From Symsagittifera roscoffensis (Eukaryota; Xenacoelomorpha; Acoela; Convolutidae): 64,000 bases of DNA. The position numbers were made by a program, and so were the translations under genes. Positions 55,975 through 64,000 of the stretch are shown here, piece after piece (the first letter of the stretch is position 1; each line of letters begins with the position of its first letter). The stretch lies in contig NC_087070.1 of NCBI RefSeq assembly GCF_963678635.1, positions 25,848,007 to 25,912,006 of the forward strand, written 5' to 3'. Below the pieces are notes generated by a model that was not told the DNA's origin, searched no databases, and worked only from the letters and a program-made list of their open reading frames with translations.

Positions 55975-57435
55975 ATGGCAGCTAATACATGTTGCAGTTG
56001 TTCGTCCGCCGATGACTTACACAGAAACCAGTTTTGGACAAATCTCGCTCAGCTTCGAGCCGATGAGAGCTTTTGCGACGTAAACATAAGTATCAATGGG
56101 TTCAATTTCAGTGCACATAAAGTTGTGCTCTCTGCTGCTACTGAGTATTTCAATGCGATGTTTCTTAGTGGCCTAGCTGAGCAAAATTCAAAAGAAATAG
56201 TTCTTCAAGGATTCGACCCTGAGACATTTTTAGTTCTTCTCGATTTTATGTATACGGGAGAGTTGAAACTGACGGAATCTAATGCTGCTAATGTGCTTGT
56301 TGCATGTGACATGCTCAACTTGAACTATGCAGTTAAGAGATGCCTTAAATATTTGTCGCGGAATATTAATTGTAGCAATTGCATAACGTTGTGGAGTCTA
56401 GCCGAGAAATTTAATTTCAATAATTTGTTCTTCGAACTTGAAAAGTTTATCAATTTCAATTTAATCGAGGTCTCTCTAAATGAAAATTTATACGAAATAG
56501 GATATCCCTTCCTAATGAGTTTACTATGCAGTGAAGACATTCAAATTGACGGCGAGCATCAGCTTCTGGCAATTGTCATAAAGTGGGTCTCCAGAAACCA
56601 TCAAAGTCGGATTCAATATCTACCCGATTTAATCGCCAATGTAAGACTTCCCATGATATCCGAGTTTGTATTGTCCGATGAACTATCAAAAATAAACGAC
56701 GATGAGTTTAAAGCGGTCTTAACTTCGGTCGTAGAGACTAATCGAGATTACTCAAAATCAGACTTTAAAGGATTGACAGCTGATAGTTCGTCAGATTTAT
56801 GCAAGAATTTTCTTAAATTGTGCGACTATGACCATTGGCATCATCGACAACACGTTCCACGAAAGAGTTCTAGAAAGCGAATTCTTGTCATTGGTGGTTT
56901 TTCTGCATCTCGAAGACCAGATGACTTTCTAGGCAGCCTTGGCTCTGATGATGATGAAAGTTTCGGTTGTGTTGAAATGTACGATACGTACGGCGGAGAT
57001 TGGGAGGTAATGGCGCCTCTCAATCAGCCCAGAAGTAATCATTGCGCTGTTAGATGCCGTAACCTTGTGTATGTCTTAGGTATGTATCTATGTAAACTCA
57101 ATTACCATGTATTATTTGACTTTTTTCTTAACCTGTATATATGATTTTAATGTTCTGTTCAGGAGGTGAAAGCGAATTGTTAATTTCTGACTCAATCGAA
57201 GTGTATAACCCAGTAGAAAACAAGTGGCAATTTTTGATGCAATCCATGACAACACCTCGCACATCTTTTGGCGCAGCTGTGATCGATGACACAATTTTCG
57301 CTATTGGAGGCTGGGTTGGCACTGAATTGGGAACCTCAATCGAATGTTTTGAAACCCGAACTCCGGGTGCGCAGTGGAGACTGATTGACGAGCTGCCATC
57401 GAAAAGATATGCATTTGGAGCAGTTGCTCATGAAG
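55975..57435 (+). CDS. Kelch-like protein (BTB-BACK-Kelch), 3' part missing
   Basis: This is probably a substrate adaptor of a Cullin-3 ubiquitin ligase, as inferred from the family. Start ATG 55975; an in-frame TAG precedes it at 55969, so this is the first possible Met of the frame. Exon 1 (55975-57079) encodes a BTB domain (about residues 16-125; FCDVNISINGFNFSAHKVVL, FLVLLDFMYTGELKL), a BACK domain (about 130-240; LWSLAEKFNFNNLF) and the first Kelch blade (RILVIGGFS ... WEVMAPLNQPRSNHCAV). Exon 2 starts at 57163 and reads on in frame through two more blades (VYNPVENKWQ, AIGGW, RYAFGAVAHEG). The frame then meets a stop at 57459; a plausible donor is AAG|GTTTAA at 57436. Typical members have six blades and I find no further exon in the window. 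It may have a long next intron across the satellite, or be a truncated gene. Confidence 0.85.
57080..57162 (+). other. Intron 1 of the Kelch-like gene (83 nt)
   Basis: The donor is TTAG|GTATGT at 57080 and the acceptor TTCTGTTCAG at 57162. Joining the exons keeps the frame and reconstitutes a Kelch double glycine (VYVLGGES). Confidence 0.9.
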
Positions 57436-57786
57436 GTTTAATTTTCATGTCAATAAATTGAAAGAAAAATTAGTGCTTGTCAAATTGAAAGTGAAGTTCG
57501 AAATATAACTGCATATTGGATTATCTTGTTTGGTACTTTTTTTCTTCATTTTTCAACACTGTTTGACGATTTACAAGTTTTTATAGTGGGCGACATTCAA
57601 AACGCATCACAAAATTTGTGAATTGATTTTTTTTAGGTTTGTGGTTTCCGTGAAGTTGTGTTGTATTGTCCGATCCAAGTGGTTAATCCCGTAGTAGCGG
57701 CAGACTTTTGAGAAATTAATTGATTAACTAAAAGTTTAATTGAGAAGTTTTATACAGGCGAAGGAAGTATCGAAAAATCTGGTATA

Positions 57787-57824
<38 letters not shown>
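57787..57824. repeat. (ATCT)n microsatellite
   Basis: Thirty-eight bases of ATCT, about nine and a half copies. The surrounding sequence (ATAATCTATCTAT ... AATTGGCGTTT-like) recurs, with only two ATCT copies, in each unit of the downstream 1.45-kb array, near 60859, 62310 and 63755. Confidence 0.97.
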
Positions 57825-58039
57825 GCATTATTTAATCGGCGTTTAAGAAGACTTTATTTTGGCATGTTCACTAAATACCAATGTTTCGCAATGTTTTTTT
57901 TTGAAATCGCCGTTTGAAATTCCAAGCTTACCTATTATTTTAACCTAACGTCCGTTGAAGCGTGAATGCTTCAACTGCAGTTTTTTTCCTTTTTCGCAAA
58001 GCAAAGTTTAAAATCTATTCGTTTCAATCTTCTCTGTTT

Positions 58040-59230
58040 CATTTAATTGATTTTTTCAACCGCTCAAATTTTTTCTCAACTGCTCAAATTCATTTGGTTT
58101 CCGAGATATGGCGTTTTTTATGATTTTTATTTTTTTTAGATATAAAAAAAGTTCGATTTAACACTTGTTTAAAGAACTTGAGTTAAAATTTAAAAAACTT
58201 GAAATTCACAACCCTATGGTGAGATGCTATAAGGGTACTCTCAGGAGCGGCAAATCTGGCCTCCAAACTTAACTGCTCAATTTTTTTTTGGTTTCCGAGA
58301 TATGGAGTTTTTTTTTATTTATAACTTTTCAAAAAGTTTAGATTTTTACTGAGCTTGAAATTCACAAACCTGTGGTAGCGTGTTCTCAGGGTACACTATG
58401 GAGTTGCAACTTTGCCCTTCAAACATGGCTGCTCAATTTTTTTTTGGTTTTCGAGATATGACATATTTTATTATTTTCTCAATTTTTTTTTCAATAAATT
58501 TATATTCAAGTTCAATAAAAAATGGGAAAATTTTTATTCTATAGTGAGTTACTATCAGAATACTATCAGTAGTTACAAATCTGGCCTCCAATTATTACTG
58601 CTCAAACTCGCCTGGTTTTCAAGATATGACTTATTAAATTTTTTAAAGAGTTTTTCAGAAACTTTGCTTTAAAACTAAAATATAAAACTGCATCACCATG
58701 GTTGTATGTTGTCGGTGTAGAGTCACGAATTGCAGATCTGGCCTTCAATTGTTTTTGCTCTAATGCTTGATTTTTGATGATTTGGTCAATTTTTTTCAAA
58801 AAGTTTCATTAGAAAAAACAGCTTGAAATTCTCAACCTTATGCTTTGGTGTTGAGCGACACACTCAATGGTAACAAATCTAGCTTCGAAAAATTACTGTC
58901 AGAGTTTTTCTGGTTACCGAGATAAATGGCATTTATGATTTTCTCGATTATTGTCTAAAAACTCAAATTTAAAAACACTCACAAAAGTTGAAGTTCACAA
59001 CACTGTTGACCAGTTTTGTCGGGATACTGTGTTTTCAGATTTTGTCACCAAATTTACTGCTCAAATTTTTGCGGTGTCCGAGATATGACTTTTTTCATGA
59101 TTTTTTGTTGATTTTTTTCGAAAATTTTAGATTAAAAAACACTGACAAAACAGTTCGTTATCCTATGGTGGTATGTTGAAGGGTACACATATCGGTTGCA
59201 TATCTGCCATCCACCAAATAGGTCTGATTA
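58040..59230. repeat. Degenerate ~160-bp satellite with CCGAGATATG core
   Basis: Each unit has the order TACTGCTCAAATTTTT, GGTTTCCGAGATATGRC, a T-rich stretch with ATGATTTT, a GAAATTCACAACCCTATGGTG-like block, and GGTTGCAAATCTGGCCTCCAA. Core sites lie at about 58098, 58292, 58447, 58612, 58912 and 59070, mostly 150-195 bp apart, with one unit (near 58760) too eroded to show the core. Related cores occur in the next array. Confidence 0.8.
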
Positions 59231-59900
59231 CGCTTGAAATAGGCGAGGGTATTGACACCGGGTACTATATTTTTTTTCCTGTAAACAACTCTGTCCAGAG
59301 GATCACTTCTAGAGGATCTTCACTTCTCAGGTAAGATCTTCCTTTTCACTTCTATCATTTAAGTAGTAATTAGATACAATTCATTTCAGGCTGAAATTAA
59401 TTTTTCAAAAAAAATTCTCATTTGGATTTGTGGTTTTTGTATCGGTTCATTTTCAGTTTTTTTAAACGCTCTTTTTTTATCTGGTAGATTTTATTGGTGA
59501 ACTTGTCGTCTAAAGCATGTTTTTTTTGCAATTTAAACAGATTGTACTATAACTGAAAATACACAATTTTGTAAATTTACCTGGTTTGAATTTTAGTTTT
59601 TTTCATAATTATTCAAACAGTTTCAGTTTGTTATTTCGACTTAGTCATTTTATTTTGCTTAAAGATATCCGTTTCTGATTATTTGTTTCAGTTTGGATGT
59701 TTCGTAAAAACTTATAAATTTTGTGAAGATTTTTATGACAACAGATTTGTATTTTTTTGCTCAACAGGTTTCGGCCCAAAGTTTGTCGCCTTTTTTGCCG
59801 CTCGGTTAATGGTTTCCTATTTTATGGGCTGTATATGAACTTCATCCCATACAAATATGAAGTTTTTGTTGCTCTGAGTTGGCAAGTTATTTTTTCAGTA
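59231..59900. other. AT-rich intergenic stretch
   Basis: This is T-rich sequence without ORFs, forming the transition between the short satellite and the long tandem array. No feature recognised. Confidence 0.5.
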
Positions 59901-62900
59901 ATTTTTTTTCCAGCATAGTTTTTCGGAAGTTTTGTTGATTTCCGTCTTTTTCTTTCATTGACTTTTTTGCAGCGCAATTTTTTTTGCATCGCAAAAGTTG
60001 CGAACTCTGCTTCGACTCTGTGTCATAATTTTTGAACAGCCGAGATAGGTGTTGTTTTTTGTCACAAAAAGTTTCAAGTCTTTAACAAAGTTTGAAACTT
60101 TAACCCTATATTGTCGTGCTGTCAGGGGTAGGAATTTAGGCTTCTATTTGGACTTTTCAGTATCAGTTTCCGAGATATGACAAATGTGATTTTTATTTTT
60201 TTCTAAAATTTGAGCACGCGAAAGTGTTTTTCTCAAAAAAATCTGATCGTTTTTAGAACTTTGAAAAAAGCCGCTGCAAGCTGTCGACCTTTAAATGGTC
60301 CTTTTTTGTGTGGAAAAATCACATATCTGATGAAAATTTACTTATGTTTTTCAGTTAATGAGATTTAAAACCCTGATGAATGGTCCGGTCTCAGTTTAAT
60401 ATAACGGTTCCATTAAATGTCGTTGTTGTTTGTATACATTTTAGGAAGCTATTTTCACGCTGAACAATCTAATTGAAGCACCAATCTATGTGAAGCAACA
60501 ATTTATCTAAAGGCCAGGGAAACAAAAAGTCACAACAAAAGTACTGGAAATATTCTTTTAGAATTTTCACACTTACGAAAGCAAGTGTCTTGTAATCGGG
60601 AAGAAGAATTTTCCCTCTTAACAACTTATCGTACAAATCTTGAAAGAAACTGAAAAAACCGTGTGGGTATCATATGCTGTTTTGCTCATTTTGTTGAAAA
60701 TTCAACTTTAACTACCGAGATTTTGTTAAGAAGTATTCAATTATTGGGTAACTATTTTTTTAAAATAATTCCTTCTGTCGTAATTTTTGTCGGCTCGGAT
60801 TTTTTTTGCAAACGCATATTTGTTTAATTATGCTAGATGGTTGGAAGCATGGGTTATAATCTATCTATAATTTAATTGGCGTTTCATGTAATAACTAATA
60901 AAGAAGTCCCGATGTTGACATGTTTAAGAATTCCCTATGTTTGCATGCTTAAGCTTTTTCAACGTAATATTTTTTGCATGTTTAAGGAAAGATTTTTTGC
61001 ACATTTAAGCTATTTCGTATATTAAATTGCTTAAGAAGTTTAATTTGACACATGTTTAGGAATTACCTATGTTGTTCTGTTAAAAAGCCAATTATTGCAA
61101 GAGTTGAAGAGTTAAATCCAATCCTATTTTTTCCTATATTAGCAATGTAAAACTATCGAATTTTTTCTTTCACAATTTGCTAAAAAAAATTTGAAACTCT
61201 GAACCCTATATTGGGTGCTTTCAGGGTGCATCAGGGGTTGCAAATCTGGCGTCCAAGTATGACTGCTGAAATACTTTTTTTTCGAGATAGGGCGTTTTTT
61301 TAATGATTTTTCGATATCTTCAATAAAATTAGACAACAAAAAACTAGCCGAATTTTGAACTCTCAACCTTGTAGTGGGGTGCTTTTTTTTAATTTTTTTC
61401 GGTAATTTTTTTCCAACATAGTTTTTCGGAAATTTTGTTGATTTCCGTCTTTTTTTTTCATTGACTATTTTGCAGCGCAATCTTTTTTGCATCGCAAAAG
61501 TTGCGAACTCTGCTTCGCCTGTGTCATAATTTTTGAACAGCCGAGATAGGCGTTGCACCCTATATTGTCGTGCTGTCAGGGGTAGGAATTTAGGCTTCTA
61601 TTTGGACTTTTCAGTATCAGTTTCCGAGATATGACAAATGTGATTTTTATTTTCTAAAATTTTAGCACGCGAAAGTGTTTTTCTCAAAAAAATCTGATTG
61701 TTTTTAGAACTTTGAAAAAAGCCGCTGCAAGCTGTCGACCTTTAAATGGTCCTTTTTTGTGTGGAAAAATCACATATCTGATGAAAATTTACTTATGTTT
61801 TTCAGTTAATGAGATTTAAAACCCTGATGAATGGTCCGGTCTCAGTTTAATATAACGGTTCCATTAAATGTCGTTGTTGTTTGTATACATTTTAGGAAGC
61901 TATTTTCACGCTGAACAATCTAATTGAAGCACCAATCTATGTGAAGCAACAATTTATCTAAAGGCCAGGGAAACAAAAAGTCACAACAAAAGTACTGGAA
62001 ATATTCTTTTAGAATTTTCACACGTACGAAAGCAAGTGTCTTGTAATCGGGAAGAAGAATTTTCTCCCTTAACAACTTATCGTACAAATCTTGAAAGAAA
62101 CTGAAAAAACCGTGTGGGTATCATATGCTGTTTTGCTCATTTTGTTGAAAATTCAACTTTAACTACCGAGATTTTGTTAAGAAGTATTCAATTATTGGGT
62201 AACCATTTTTTAAAAATAATTCCTTCTGTCGTAATTTTTGTCGGCTCGGATTTTTTTTGCAAACGCATATTTGTTTAATTATGCTAGATGGTTGGAAGCA
62301 TGGGTTATAATCTATCTATAATTTAATTGGCGTTTCATGTAATAACTAATAAAGAAGTCCCGATGTTGACATGTTTAAGAATTCCCTATGTTTGCATGCT
62401 TAAGCTTTTTCAACGTAATATTTTTTGCATGTTTAAGGAAAGATTTTTTGCACATTTAAGCTATTTCGTATATTAAAATGCTTAAGAAGTTTAATTTGAC
62501 ACATGTTTAGGAATTACCTATGTTGTTCTGTTAAAAAGCCAAACATTGCAAGAGTTGAAGAGTTAAATCAAATCCTATTTTTTCCTATATTAGCAATGTA
62601 AAACTATCGAATTTTTTCTTTCACAATTTGCTTTAAAAAAATTTGAAACTCTGAACCCTATATTGGGTGCTTTCAGGGTGCATTCAGGGGTTGCAAATCT
62701 GGCGTCCAAGTATGACTGCTGAAATACTTTTTTTTTCGAGATAGGGCGTTTTTTTTATGATTTTTCGATATCTTCAATAAAATTAGACAACAAAAAACTA
62801 GCCGAATTTTGAACTCTCAACCTTGTAGTGGGGTGCTTTTTTTAAATTTTTTTCTGTAATTTTTTTCCAACATAGTTTTTTGGAAATTTTGTTGATTTCC

Positions 62901-64000
62901 GTCTTTTTTTTTCATTGACTATTTTGCAGCGCAATCTTTTTTGCATCGCAAAAGTTGCGAACTCTGCTTCGCCTGTGTCATAATTTTTGAACAGCCGAGA
63001 TAGGTGTTGTTTTTTGTCTTGCTGTCAGGGGTAGGAATTTAGGCTTCTATTTGGACTTTTCAGTTTTAGTTTCCGAGATATGACAAATGTGATTTTTAGT
63101 TTTTTCTAAAATTTGAGCACGCGAAAGTGTTTTTCTCAAAAAAATCTGATTGTTTTTAGAACTTTGAAAAAAGCCGCTGCAAGCTGTCGACCTTTAAATG
63201 GTCCTTTTTTGTGTGAAAAAATCACATATCTGATGAAAATTTACTTATTTTTTTCAGTTAATGAGATTTAAAACCCTGATGAATGGTCCGGTCCCAGTTT
63301 AATATAACGGTTCCATTAAATGTCGTTGTTGTTTGTATACATTTTAGGAAGCTATTTTCACGCTGAACAATCTAATTGAAGCACCAATCTATGTGAAGCA
63401 ACAATTTATCTAAAGGCCAGGAAAACAAAAAGTCACAACAAAAATACTGGAAATATTCTTTTAGAATTTTTACACTTACGAAAGCAAGTGTCTTGTAATC
63501 GGGAAGAAGAATTTTCTCCCTTAACAACTTATTGTACAAATCTTGAAAGAAACTGAAAAAACCGTGTGGGTATCACATGCTGTTTTGCTCATTATTTGAA
63601 AATTCAACTTTAACTACCGAGATTTTGTTAAGAAGTATTCAATTATTGAGTAACTATTTTTTAAATAATTCTTTGTCGTAATTTTTGTCGGCTCGGAATT
63701 TTTTGCAAATTCATATTTGTTTACTTATGTTAGATGGTTTGAAGCATGGATTATAATCTATCTATAATTAAATCGGTGTTTCATGTAACAACTAATAAAG
63801 AAGTCACGATGTTTAAGAAGTCCCTATGTTTGCATGTTAAAGCTTTTTCAACGTAATATTTTTTGCATGTTTAAGGAAAGATTTTTTGCACATTTAAGCT
63901 ATTTCGTATATTAAAATGCTTAAGAAGTTTAATTTGACACATGTTTAGGAATTACCTATGTTGTTCTGTTAAAAAGCCAAACATTGCAAGAGTTGAAGAG
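59900..64000. repeat. ~1.45-kb tandem array, at least 2.8 units, continues past window end
   Basis: Landmarks recur: GCATCGCAAAAGTTGCGAAC at about 59987, 61490 and 62942; TTAGGAAGCTATTTTCACGC at 60441, 61892 and 63344; CCGAGATATGACAAATGTG at about 60171, 61624 and 63076. The period between later units is 1451-1452 bp. The first interval at the left landmark is about 50 bp longer. Units are about 95 percent similar by eye. They contain the CCGAGATATG core of the adjacent satellite and the AATCTATCTATAATTTAAT block. The 139-codon minus ORF at 61139-61558 is not preserved between units and is not a gene. Confidence 0.95.

Noticed and set aside
61139..61558. 139-codon minus ORF in the 1.45-kb array
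   Set aside because: The equivalent stretches in the other units have indels that break the frame.

Overview
This window is a repeat-dominated stretch of a eukaryotic, most likely invertebrate metazoan, genome from a draft assembly: it contains an exact 200-base run of N at 24118-24317. The animal reading rests on one recognisable host gene, a BTB-BACK-Kelch (Kelch-like) gene with an 83-nt GT-AG intron at 55975-57435. It also rests on the mix of mobile elements: Ty3/gypsy, an RLE-type non-LTR element, Penelope-like remnants and a hAT-type MITE. I cannot name the species, and I see no tRNA, rRNA, CRISPR or bacterial-type operon.

Layout. (1) 1-4965: minus-strand, rearranged Ty3/gypsy pol, with a 914-bp internal tandem duplication and a dead YVDY reverse-transcriptase site. 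(2) 5230-6420: a GC- and CpG-rich degenerate tandem repeat rich in TCGCGA, holding a perfect 37-bp inverted repeat. (3) 6420-15750: AT-rich, almost gene-free DNA with eroded Penelope-like pieces (GIY-YIG-like at 7970-8330, RT-like at 10850-11790) and several local duplications. (4) 15750-18918: a decayed plus-strand RLE-type non-LTR retrotransposon and a second copy of its 3' end. (5) 18919-47661: a large cluster of minus-strand gypsy-family fragments covering gag, protease, RT, integrase, a post-integrase acidic region with a macro-like domain, and a separate large ORF with an SGNH-hydrolase domain. Part of this cluster is a tandem array of about 3.44 kb units. (6) 46500-51500: satellite-like DNA with a CGGAGGGTT motif, an 815-bp tandem duplication and another RLE-element fragment. 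(7) 51611-55279: a nearly complete RLE-type element (PHD finger, RT, CCHC, restriction-like endonuclease) with a 481-bp hAT-type MITE inserted in its last codons. (8) 55640-57435: an isolated 3' end of the other RLE subfamily, then the Kelch-like gene. (9) 57780-64000: AT-rich satellite (about 160-bp units) grading into a tandem array of about 1.45 kb units that runs off the window.

How the pieces relate. Gypsy fragments are all in one orientation and join out of order at shared junctions, so unequal recombination and segmental amplification explain the cluster better than independent insertions. Copies of the SGNH ORF in the array share the same nonsense codons, so they were multiplied after the ORF had died. 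The most unusual content is the pairing of an SGNH-hydrolase ORF and a macro-like domain with gypsy pol, and an RLE retroelement that begins with a PHD finger and is dated by a nested MITE. No element in the window looks intact enough to be active.
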